Origin: Alphaproteobacteria bacterium
Lineage (GTDB): Bacteria > Pseudomonadota > Alphaproteobacteria > WRAU01 > Hepatincolaceae
NCBI GenBank assembly: GCA_009780035.1
Contig: WRAU01000008.1
Coordinates: 1 to 64,000 of the forward strand
Direction of reading: 5' to 3'
DNA: 64,000 nucleotides
Of the stretch, positions 46,386 through 54,219 are shown piece by piece. A program made the position numbers and the translations under genes. Numbering within the stretch: position 1 is the stretch's first letter; each line of letters opens with the position of its first letter. Under the pieces are notes generated by a model. It did not search any database. It worked only from the letters and a program-made list of their open reading frames with translations, and was not told the origin of the DNA.

Positions 46386-47282
46386 TTAATGAGTTAATTT
46401 TAAGAAAACTTCTTCTAAATCAGACTCAATCATTTTAATTTTATTAAGATTATATCCCATTTTTACAAGATTCTCTAAAATAATACCAACATCAGCTTCT
46501 TCCGTATATGCCACCACGATGGAACTATTTTCAGCCTTTTTAACAGGGAATCCTGCAATATCAACTCCTGTAAATTCTTTATTTAAATTTAGTTCTAAAT
46601 GTTTCGAGCCGATTTTAGCAAGCAGCGAATCTTTATCTTCATAGGTAATAAGCTGTCCAGCATCAATAATTGCAATTTTTTCACATAAGTGCTGAGCTTC
46701 TTCTAAATAGTGGGTAGTTAGAATGATGGTTTTTCCCTCAGCGTTCAACTGCTGCAAAAAAGCCCATAACTGTGCCCGTAAATCTACATCTACGCCGGCG
46801 GTTGGCTCATCTAAAATAATAATATCAGGGTCGTGAATAATAGCTTTAGCTACCAGCAGTCTTCTTTTCATACCTCCAGATAGGCTTCGTGCATAGGCGT
46901 GGGCTTTATCAGTTAAACCCACATGCTCTAAAATATCAAATATCCTTTTCTCATCATATTTTAGCCCCCACAAGCCTTGCTGCACCTTTAAAACTTCAAA
47001 TGGTGAGAAGAACGGGTCAAAATTAACCTCCTGCGGCACAATGCCGATGTGTCTTTTAAAATCTAGCCTTTGTGTATCCATATCAAAACCGCAGCCAATT
47101 ACCTCGCCCGATGTTTTCATTACAACGTCCGATAAAATATTAATAAGCGTAGATTTTCCAGCGCCATTAACTCCCAACAAGCCAACGAATTCACCTTTGT
47201 TAATGGTTAAGTTTATGCCTTTAAGGGCTTCTTTACCATTTTTATAAACCTTTTTTAAATTTTTAATCTCAAGAATTTTCAT
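46386..47282 (-). CDS. ABC transporter ATP-binding protein (drug/CcmA-type)
   Basis: ABC ATPase. Walker A is GVNGAGKST, the Q loop is GIVPQEVNFDPFFSPFEVL, the signature is LSGGMKRRLLVAKA and Walker B is IIILDEPTAGVD. The start is taken as the ATG at 47282 (MKILEIKNLKKVYKNG); an upstream Met at 47381 would add a hydrophobic stretch before the domain and is not supported. Length 298 from that start is normal for the DrrA/YadG type. No permease gene is adjacent; a partner must be elsewhere. It is divergent from the zf-CHCC gene. Confidence 0.9.
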   Translation of the reverse strand: MKILEIKNLKKVYKNGKEALKGINLTINKGEFVGLLGVNGAGKSTLINILSDVVMKTSGEVIGCGFDMDTQRLDFKRHIGIVPQEVNFDPFFSPFEVLKVQQGLWGLKYDEKRIFDILEHVGLTDKAHAYARSLSGGMKRRLLVAKAIIHDPDIIILDEPTAGVDVDLRAQLWAFLQQLNAEGKTIILTTHYLEEAQHLCEKIAIIDAGQLITYEDKDSLLAKIGSKHLELNLNKEFTGVDIAGFPVKKAENSSIVVAYTEEADVGIILENLVKMGYNLNKIKMIESDLEEVFLKLTH

Positions 47283-47349
47283 TTTTTCAGCACAATATGA
47301 TATATTTACTAATAGTAGTATAAATAAGATATTTAGGAATTGCAACATA

Positions 47350-47517
47350 ATGGAAAATAATAAGCCCATCCCTACAAACACTAAGAAGGTTTCCTGCAGC
47401 GGGGATTCTTACTCTAAGCACCCTCATATTTATTTAAAAATTGCTGCCGATAAAAAAGATGTGGTGTGTCCTTACTGTTCACGGACTTTTACATATACTG
47501 AAACTAAAGTTAAATAA
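47350..47517 (+). CDS. Small zinc-finger protein, NDUFS6-like (zf-CHCC)
   Basis: A 55-residue frame: VSCSGDSYSKHPHIYLKI and VVCPYCSRTFTYT. The Cys...His...CPYC pattern matches the zf-CHCC family, related to complex I accessory subunit NDUFS6, and alphaproteobacteria often have it beside polA. polA starts 3 bases after the stop. The role in bacteria is not established. Confidence 0.85.
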   Translation: MENNKPIPTNTKKVSCSGDSYSKHPHIYLKIAADKKDVVCPYCSRTFTYTETKVK

Positions 47518-47520
47518 ATA

Positions 47521-50157
47521 ATGGCAAAAATCTGTTTAATAGACGGCTCTGGTTTTATTTTCAGAGCCTTCCACGCTTTGCCTCCGCTGCATACGCCAGA
47601 CGGCACTCCGGTTAATGCAGTGTATGGCTTTGCAAAATCTATTATGGCTCTTCAAGAAGATCATGATGTTGAATATATGGCGGTAATTTTTGATGCCAGC
47701 CGTTTAACTTTCCGTCAGGGAATTTACAGCGAATATAAGGCACAGCGTCCGCCAGCTCCGCAGGAGCTAATCCCGCAGTTTCCTTTGTTTAGGCAAATGA
47801 CAGAGGCATTGAATATTGCCTCTGTTGAAATGGATGGTTTTGAAGCCGATGATTTAATCGCCACCTATGCAAAAATGGCGGCAGATCAAGGTATTACTGT
47901 TGAGATTGTTTCTTCCGATAAAGATATGATGCAGCTGGTAGATGACAGCAAAGATATTTATATGTATGATGCACTAAAAAAAAGAACCATCCGTGAGGCA
48001 GAAGTTTGGGAAAAATTTGCGGTAGCACCTAACAAAGTAGTAGAAGTGCAGGCTTTAATGGGTGATTCTATAGATAATGTTCCTGGTGTTAAAGGAGTTG
48101 GTCCTAAAGGGGCGGCGGAATTGATTAATCAGTTTAATAGCCTTGAGGGAATCTATGAAAATATTGAGTTAATTACCAAAAAGGCGTTAAAAGAAAATCT
48201 TATCCGTGATAAAGAAATGGCCTTTGTTTCACGCCAGCTTGTTTGCTTAAAAAAAGATATTTCTGTGGGAATAGGGCTAGAAGAGCTAAAAACCCGTGAT
48301 GCAGATCCGCAGAAACTTTGCAGCTTTCTGCAGAAACTATCCTTCAATTCTCTTGCCGCTAAAATTTCCAGCAAGCATAATTTATCCCTTAAAAATACTA
48401 TAGGTGATTTATTTATCCATCAAAAAAATGAAAATGTTTCAAATGAAGCACTATCCTTGCAAAAAAAGAATATTACCTCTGCTGCCGATTTAAAAGCAAT
48501 AGCAGAGAAACTATCACAATATCGGCAGATTGCTTTGCAGATTTCTATAAAAAATAAAAAAATCTCAAGCATTAGCATTTATTTGCAAGATGATGGGATA
48601 AATTATATTATCGGCATTGCTGAAGAAAATTTATTAACTGATGAAACCATAATTACTGAAAAAGCTTTTTTTGAGTGTTTAGCTGAAGTTTTCAGCAATC
48701 CTGCTATTCTTAAAATATCTTACGATGTTAAACCGCTATTGCATATTGCAGCAGAATATAGCATTTCTATTAAGGCAATTGAAGATATTCAGCAGGTGGC
48801 TTATCTTGTTGACGGCGCTAATAATAGTTTAGAAAATATTCTGCAAAAGCATTTATTTATAGAAAATCAAGAGATTTTACCTAGTTTTTTAATGGATTTA
48901 TACAATATTTATTTCCAAAAAATTATTGCTAATAAGCAGAAATATCTGTATGAAATTTTTGATAAACCTCTTTTAAATGTGCTTTTTATTATGGAAAAAG
49001 CTGGCATAAAAATGGAAAGCAGCATTTTAAAAGCCTTATCGGCTGAGTTTGAAACTGCTTTGCAGCAGATTGAAAAAGATATTTTTACTCTTAGTGGTGA
49101 GGAGTTTAATGTGGGTTCGCCGAAACAGCTTGGCGAGGTGCTTTTTGAAAAAATGGGAATTAAAGGTAAAAAGAACAAATTAGGTTCTTGGAAAACTGAT
49201 AGTGATGTTTTAGAGCTCCTTAAAGAAGAAGGTTTTGCCATAGCAGAACCAATATTAAAATGGCGGCAGGTGGCAAAACTTAAAAATACTTATACCGATA
49301 AGCTGCCGGAAAAAATTGATTCTAAAACCGGCAGGATTCATACAACTTATCTGCCTTGCGCTACATCTACCGGCAGGCTTTCATCTATTGAGCCGAACCT
49401 GCAGAATATACCTGTGCGGGGCGAAATGGGAAAAAATATCCGCAAGGCTTTTGTTGCAAAAAATGGCTACAAAATTATTTCCTTAGATTATTCTCAAATT
49501 GAATTGCGGATATTGGCAAGTATTGGCGAGGTTAATTCACTTAGCCGAGCTTTTGAAAGAGGAGAAGATATTCACAAAGCTACAGCCAGTGAAATGTTTA
49601 ATCTTCCGCTTAGTGCTGTGGATTCAGGCATGCGGCGGCAGGCAAAAGCAATTAATTTCGGAATAATTTATGGGCAGACTTCCTTTGGTTTGGCTGCAGC
49701 TTTAGGAATATCTCGTGAAATTGCCAAAGCCTATATTGAATCTTATTTTCATAAGTATCCAGAAATTAAACAATATATGGAAAATACTATTGCATTCGCA
49801 AAAAAATACGGCTATGTGGAAACTTATTTTAACCGCCGTTGCTTTCTTGAGGGTATTAACAGCAGTAATTTTAATATTAGAAACTTTGCAGAGAGGGCAG
49901 CTATTAATGCCAGAATTCAGGGCACAGGCGCCGATGTTATGCGGAAATCTATGATTGATGTTTATAAATTTTTAAATAAAAATAATATAGATGCCAATAT
50001 TCTGCTGCAAATTCATGATGAAATATTAATTGAAGCATCGAGCAATATTGCCGAAAACTTGGCGGAAGAATTACAGCAGATTATGGAAAACTGCTGCGAT
50101 ATTGGCATAAAACTTAATGTTGACTTTGGTATCGCTGATAATTGGTTTGATGCTTAA
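47521..50157 (+). CDS. polA: DNA polymerase I with degenerate proofreading domain
   Basis: The 5'-3' exonuclease domain (1-290) is intact: FEADDLIATYA, SSDKDMMQLV and GDSIDNVPGVKGVG. The 3'-5' exonuclease region (about 320-470) lacks the DxE of motif I (LQISIKN) and the tyrosine-aspartate motif III; only a D near ISYDVKPLL remains, so proofreading is probably lost. The polymerase domain has GRLSSIEPNLQNIPVR, SLDYSQIELRILA, RRQAKAINFGIIYG and LQIHDEILIE. Length 878. It follows the zinc-finger gene. Confidence 0.95.
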   Translation: MAKICLIDGSGFIFRAFHALPPLHTPDGTPVNAVYGFAKSIMALQEDHDVEYMAVIFDASRLTFRQGIYSEYKAQRPPAPQELIPQFPLFRQMTEALNIASVEMDGFEADDLIATYAKMAADQGITVEIVSSDKDMMQLVDDSKDIYMYDALKKRTIREAEVWEKFAVAPNKVVEVQALMGDSIDNVPGVKGVGPKGAAELINQFNSLEGIYENIELITKKALKENLIRDKEMAFVSRQLVCLKKDISVGIGLEELKTRDADPQKLCSFLQKLSFNSLAAKISSKHNLSLKNTIGDLFIHQKNENVSNEALSLQKKNITSAADLKAIAEKLSQYRQIALQISIKNKKISSISIYLQDDGINYIIGIAEENLLTDETIITEKAFFECLAEVFSNPAILKISYDVKPLLHIAAEYSISIKAIEDIQQVAYLVDGANNSLENILQKHLFIENQEILPSFLMDLYNIYFQKIIANKQKYLYEIFDKPLLNVLFIMEKAGIKMESSILKALSAEFETALQQIEKDIFTLSGEEFNVGSPKQLGEVLFEKMGIKGKKNKLGSWKTDSDVLELLKEEGFAIAEPILKWRQVAKLKNTYTDKLPEKIDSKTGRIHTTYLPCATSTGRLSSIEPNLQNIPVRGEMGKNIRKAFVAKNGYKIISLDYSQIELRILASIGEVNSLSRAFERGEDIHKATASEMFNLPLSAVDSGMRRQAKAINFGIIYGQTSFGLAAALGISREIAKAYIESYFHKYPEIKQYMENTIAFAKKYGYVETYFNRRCFLEGINSSNFNIRNFAERAAINARIQGTGADVMRKSMIDVYKFLNKNNIDANILLQIHDEILIEASSNIAENLAEELQQIMENCCDIGIKLNVDFGIADNWFDA

Positions 50158-50179
50158 AGGAATCAGTATTATCAACCTC

Positions 50180-50245
50180 CGTCATACAAGGCTATCAGTC
50201 GGTATAAACCATTGTTATATTGCGCTGCGATACGGCATCTATTTG
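50180..50245. repeat. Degenerate palindromic repeat after polA
   Basis: GTCATAC, GGTATAAACC and ATACGGCATCTATTTG recall the GTCATrCCGTG...GGCATCCAT elements, but pairing is broken. The 138-base gap holds no gene I can see. Confidence 0.3.
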
Positions 50246-50295
50246 AAAAAATCTAAAATATATAAAATTCCTTCTTTACAATATTTAATTCTATT

Positions 50296-51201
50296 TTAAA
50301 TTTTATTTTTCATCGCAATAGAAACATTTCTTAATAAATTTTTTAAGCCTAATCTTTTAATAGGGGTTTTCTTGAAAATGCTGGCGAAAGATTCTTCATT
50401 AAGATTGGTAAATTCATTTAAAGATTTAGGGAATCTTTCATTATAAGAAGTTTCAAGGTGAGAGCTTTGCACCGCGAATTTATTAAAATGGCAGGCACGC
50501 AGACAGTCGTCGCAGCCGAATATTTTATTGCCGAATTTTTTTTGAAGCTCAACGGGAATTTCGCCTTTATGTTCTACAGTTAAATAGGCTAAACATTTGC
50601 TAACCTCTAAATGATATGGTGCAAGCGCTTTTGTTGGGCAAGCATCAATACATTTTGTGCATGATCCACAGAAATTTTTATGCGGAACATCCGGTTCAAT
50701 TTCTAAGCTGGTTAGAATACTTCCTAAAAACAGCCAGCTGCCGAAATGCCTAGATACTACACAAGTATGTTTGCCGGTCCAGCCGATTTGTGTTTTTTTG
50801 GCAAAAACTCTTTCAAGAATAGGGGCAGAATCTACAAAATATCGGGAATCTCCTCCTAATGTTTCTAAAAATTTTGATAAACCTTGCGCTTTTTCCCACA
50901 CCCAAGAGTGATAATCTAGCTGTTGATTGGCATAAATGCTGATTTCATAATCATACGGAGGTTTTTGGCAGTCATAATAATTTACGCCAATCATAATAAC
51001 TGTTTTGACTGGTGGATGTAAAAGCAATGGATTTAAACGCAGATCTTTACGAGTTTCCATCCAAGCCATATCGCCGTAGTTTTTATCGGCAATAAACTTT
51101 AGGTATTCATCAGCATCTTCCTGTGGAATTACAGGCGTTGTAAAACCTACGGCATCTATACCAAGAGATTTTGCGTAGTCAATAATTTTTTGTTTCATCA
51201 A
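50296..51201 (-). CDS. queG: Epoxyqueuosine reductase
   Basis: Last step of queuosine in tRNA: cobalamin-dependent reduction of epoxyqueuosine. Two [4Fe-4S] motifs are seen: CGSCTKCIDACPTKAL and, after a gap, CDDCLRACHFNKF. The cobalamin-binding N-terminal half has LGIDAVGFTTP and GVNYYDC. Length 301 is on the short side of the family (about 340-380). It is a single leftward gene facing the Gfo/Idh gene. No cobalamin synthesis genes are in view. Confidence 0.92.
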   Translation of the reverse strand: MMKQKIIDYAKSLGIDAVGFTTPVIPQEDADEYLKFIADKNYGDMAWMETRKDLRLNPLLLHPPVKTVIMIGVNYYDCQKPPYDYEISIYANQQLDYHSWVWEKAQGLSKFLETLGGDSRYFVDSAPILERVFAKKTQIGWTGKHTCVVSRHFGSWLFLGSILTSLEIEPDVPHKNFCGSCTKCIDACPTKALAPYHLEVSKCLAYLTVEHKGEIPVELQKKFGNKIFGCDDCLRACHFNKFAVQSSHLETSYNERFPKSLNEFTNLNEESFASIFKKTPIKRLGLKNLLRNVSIAMKNKI

Positions 51202-51248
51202 ATTTATTTGTTATACTTTATCCAAAGTATATCTTTAAAGAGGATAAA

Positions 51249-52208
51249 ATGGAAGAAGCTGCTTTAAAATTTGGAATAGTCGGTGCAGGATTTATTGTGA
51301 AAGAGTTTTTAGAAAATACAAAACTGCTGCCCTTTATATCTGTAGAGGGAATCTACTCACGAACTTACGCCAATGCGGTTGAAATTGCTAAAAAGAATGA
51401 TATTCCTAATGTTTATAGCAATTTTGAAGATTTGCTAAAATCTGATGTTGATGCTATTTATGTAGCAACCCAAAATAATACCCATTTTATGTATTCTCAA
51501 AGGGCACTGCTGGCTGGCAAGCATGTTTTATGTGAAAAGCCTGCCTGTGTAAATTTTTCACAATTATTTGAACTTCTTAATCTTGCAGAAGAAAAAAAGC
51601 TGAAATTTATGGAAGCTATGCGATTTTTATACATTCCAGCTTATTTAGAATTAAAAAAAATTCTTGCTTCTAAAATTTTTGGTGAAATTATTTCTATTGA
51701 AGGCAGTCTTGGCAAAATCTCTACAAGAACCTATCGCCACACGAAAGATCTACAAGGCGGCGCTACTTTAGATTTAGGAATTTATCCTATTACAGCAATT
51801 ATTGATATACTAGGATTTCCTGATAATATTACATCCGCGTGTATTAAAAATGAAGACGGCGTAGATTCTAGCGTATCGGCAATTTTTACTTATAAAAGCG
51901 GCACAATTGCAAATATTCATGCAAGTTTTACCAGCCTAACACGGGGAGAATTAAGAATTTGCACCAATAAGGGTGTAATTACTATCCCAAAATACTGGAC
52001 AACCGCTGATAAAATTATTTTAGACAATCCTCAAGGTAAAAAAGATTCTCTTAATTTTACTCTGCAAGGAACGGGCATGGCTGCTGAAATAGAGCACTTC
52101 CGCCTCGCAACACGAGAAATGCTGCGAGGTGATTTATCTATCCAAGTAGTAAGAGCTATGGATAAGATAAGAGAGCAGATAGATGTTATTTTTGATTCTG
52201 ATAAATAG
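51249..52208 (+). CDS. Gfo/Idh/MocA family oxidoreductase
   Basis: NAD(P)-dependent sugar or polyol dehydrogenase of about 320 residues. The Rossmann part has FGIVGAGFIVKEFLENT and HVLCEKPACVNFSQL, where K of EKP is the catalytic lysine. GGATLDLGIYPI (near 170) is the second-domain family motif. The substrate is unknown. AAAGAGGATAA precedes the ATG. Confidence 0.9.
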   Translation: MEEAALKFGIVGAGFIVKEFLENTKLLPFISVEGIYSRTYANAVEIAKKNDIPNVYSNFEDLLKSDVDAIYVATQNNTHFMYSQRALLAGKHVLCEKPACVNFSQLFELLNLAEEKKLKFMEAMRFLYIPAYLELKKILASKIFGEIISIEGSLGKISTRTYRHTKDLQGGATLDLGIYPITAIIDILGFPDNITSACIKNEDGVDSSVSAIFTYKSGTIANIHASFTSLTRGELRICTNKGVITIPKYWTTADKIILDNPQGKKDSLNFTLQGTGMAAEIEHFRLATREMLRGDLSIQVVRAMDKIREQIDVIFDSDK

Positions 52209-52227
52209 AGAAAATTAAATACAAAAA

Positions 52228-52289
52228 AGACCTAAACTCGTCATACCGTGTCAAGCACGGTATGACGACAGGCTGTTTTAAAATGGTCT
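52228..52289. repeat. Palindromic repeat element after the Gfo/Idh gene
   Basis: Perfect 12-base-pair stem CGTCATACCGTG / CACGGTATGACG around TCAAG (52239-52267), nested inside an outer AGACC / GGTCT pair (52228-52232 and 52285-52289). Best-preserved copy of the family. It lies between convergent genes and could also aid termination. Confidence 0.85.
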
Positions 52290-52308
52290 ATTATATATAT
52301 ATAATCAC

Positions 52309-54054
52309 CTAATTTTTAGAAGAAATAAAGTTTTTTAACCAAATTTTTTCCTCTTCACTTAGATGCGGAGATAATGTTCTATAAACTTCTTGGTGATAAT
52401 TATTTAGCCAGTTTATTTCTTCTTGGCTAAGCAGGCTAAAATCGATATTCTTTACATCATATGGTGCAAGAGTTAAAGGCTCGAAACACAAAAATCCGTC
52501 AAAGTTGCTTTGTTTTATTGCATAAAGGTTTTCTAAGCGAATGCCATATTGATTTTCAAGATAATAGCCCGGTTCAATAGATACAACCATGCCAGGCAAA
52601 AGTTCAGCACTATTAGCAAAAGAAATGCTTTGCGGTCCCTCGTGGACGCATAAAAAGAAACCTACGCCGTGTCCTGTGCCATGACCATAATCAAGACCAT
52701 GTTCCCAAAGCGGAGCTCTTGTAAGAATATCAATATTGCTGCCGCGACTGCCTTTTTTAAAAACTGCTGAAGCTAAACTAATGTGTCCTTTTAAAACTAA
52801 GGTATAATGCTTTTTAAAATTATCACTTATCTTATTAAAGCTAAAAGTTCTGGTAATATCTGTGGTGCCGTCTAAATACTGGCTGCCGCAGTCTATTAAC
52901 AAATAGCTGTTTTCAGTAAGGTTTTTAGAAGTCTGTTCGGTAGCTCTATAATGCACAATAGCTCCATTGGAATCTATACCCACAATAGAAGGAAAACTTG
53001 CGCCAACATAAAGTTTATCCTGCTGTTTAATTTGGTTTAGGCGGGCATCTATAGATATTTCATTAAAAGCTGTAGGGTTTTGATAAAGCTCATAATAAAA
53101 TTTAACTAAATATATGCCATCGCGCGTATGTGCCTGCTTGATAGAGTTTATTTCAGCAGGTGTTTTAATCGCTTTCTCGTTCACACAGAAATCTTCTGTG
53201 AAAACAACTTGAAAATTATTCTGCAATATATTGCGGTAATAAATCGGCGAATTATTAGATAAACCAAAAGTTTTAACATTTGATAAATTACTTAAATAAT
53301 CCTCAAGGTATTCTTCCGCATAAAAATTTACTAGAGGAAAGAACTTTTTAATATCGGCAATTTTTTCTTTATCAATGAACCAAGAAATCTCACCATTCTT
53401 CATAATTATCAGTTTTGATAAACTTAAGGGATTGCACGGAATATCATTGCCTCGAATATTTAAAAGCCAAGCAATGCTATCAAGCGCAGTTATTAAAAAA
53501 GCGTCAAGATTGTTTTCTTTTAACTGTGCAGCAATAGTTTTTATTTTAGTTTGATAATTGAGAGAGCCGTATTTAGTATCATGCAAATAAACCTGAGTGC
53601 TTGGCTTACTAGGGCGGTTTTCCCAAATTTCATCTACAAGATGAGAATTTATAAGAGTTGCCTGCATGTTTAAATTATGCAGTAAATCTTCATACATTTT
53701 ATAGCCGCCAATAGATGTAGTTTTAGCATTAAGGGCAATATTTGCATTAGAATTAAGTTTAGGTTTCAACCAAGCAGAAATATTTGCAATAGAAAAAAGA
53801 TTTACCTCAATATTAGGATAAACCTGCTTGCCAGCAGCTAGTGTATAGCGAGAATCTGTAAATAGGCATACAGAATTCTGCAGCACAACAAGCACCCCAA
53901 AACTACCTGTAAAATTAGAAATATATTTAATTCTATTATTATACTCTGGCACATATTCATTAAGATATTCATCGGCGGTAGAAAAAATAAAGCCATCTAT
54001 TTTTTTACTTGCTAAGAGTTCTTGTAAATTATTTACTTTCATAACAAATACCAT
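52309..54054 (-). CDS. pepP: Xaa-Pro aminopeptidase (M24B)
   Basis: Cleaves N-terminal residues before proline. The creatinase-like N-terminal domains are followed by the pita-bread metal site: LIDCGSQYLDGTTDITRTF with D ligands, HGTGHGVGFFLCVHEGPQSI and GMVVSIEPGYY. Length 581 matches the three-domain form found in alphaproteobacteria and eukaryotic cytosolic APP. The C-terminal DUF (residues 540-581) is also in place. Cytosolic; no signal peptide. Confidence 0.95.
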   Translation of the reverse strand: MVFVMKVNNLQELLASKKIDGFIFSTADEYLNEYVPEYNNRIKYISNFTGSFGVLVVLQNSVCLFTDSRYTLAAGKQVYPNIEVNLFSIANISAWLKPKLNSNANIALNAKTTSIGGYKMYEDLLHNLNMQATLINSHLVDEIWENRPSKPSTQVYLHDTKYGSLNYQTKIKTIAAQLKENNLDAFLITALDSIAWLLNIRGNDIPCNPLSLSKLIIMKNGEISWFIDKEKIADIKKFFPLVNFYAEEYLEDYLSNLSNVKTFGLSNNSPIYYRNILQNNFQVVFTEDFCVNEKAIKTPAEINSIKQAHTRDGIYLVKFYYELYQNPTAFNEISIDARLNQIKQQDKLYVGASFPSIVGIDSNGAIVHYRATEQTSKNLTENSYLLIDCGSQYLDGTTDITRTFSFNKISDNFKKHYTLVLKGHISLASAVFKKGSRGSNIDILTRAPLWEHGLDYGHGTGHGVGFFLCVHEGPQSISFANSAELLPGMVVSIEPGYYLENQYGIRLENLYAIKQSNFDGFLCFEPLTLAPYDVKNIDFSLLSQEEINWLNNYHQEVYRTLSPHLSEEEKIWLKNFISSKN

Positions 54055-54092
54055 TATTATTTTTATATGAATTATATTATGGATAATTTTAA

Positions 54093-54218
54093 ATGTTTAT
54101 AAAATATATCTCTTTATTTTTAGTGCTGCTGCTAATTGCTGGCTGCGGCTATAAACTTGCTAATAAAAAAGTGCCTACAAGCAGGAATATGGAATATCCT
54201 AAAAGAACTACTCCTTAG
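54093..54218 (+). CDS. LptM-like small lipoprotein
   Basis: A 41-residue frame with hydrophobic leader and lipobox LIAGC (C18), mature part CGYKLANKKVPTSRNMEYPKR. The small lipoprotein after a CG and ending near YPKR resembles the LptM/YifL family of LPS-transport lipoproteins. Its stop meets the stop of the leftward giant gene. Too short for firm homology. Confidence 0.55.
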   Translation: MFIKYISLFLVLLLIAGCGYKLANKKVPTSRNMEYPKRTTP

Positions 54219-54219
54219 T

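Noticed and set aside
47283-47381. Longer N-terminus of the ABC ATPase starting at 47381
   Set aside because: The extra residues are hydrophobic and not part of the ABC domain; the start at 47282 begins with the family-typical MKILEIKNL and is preferred.
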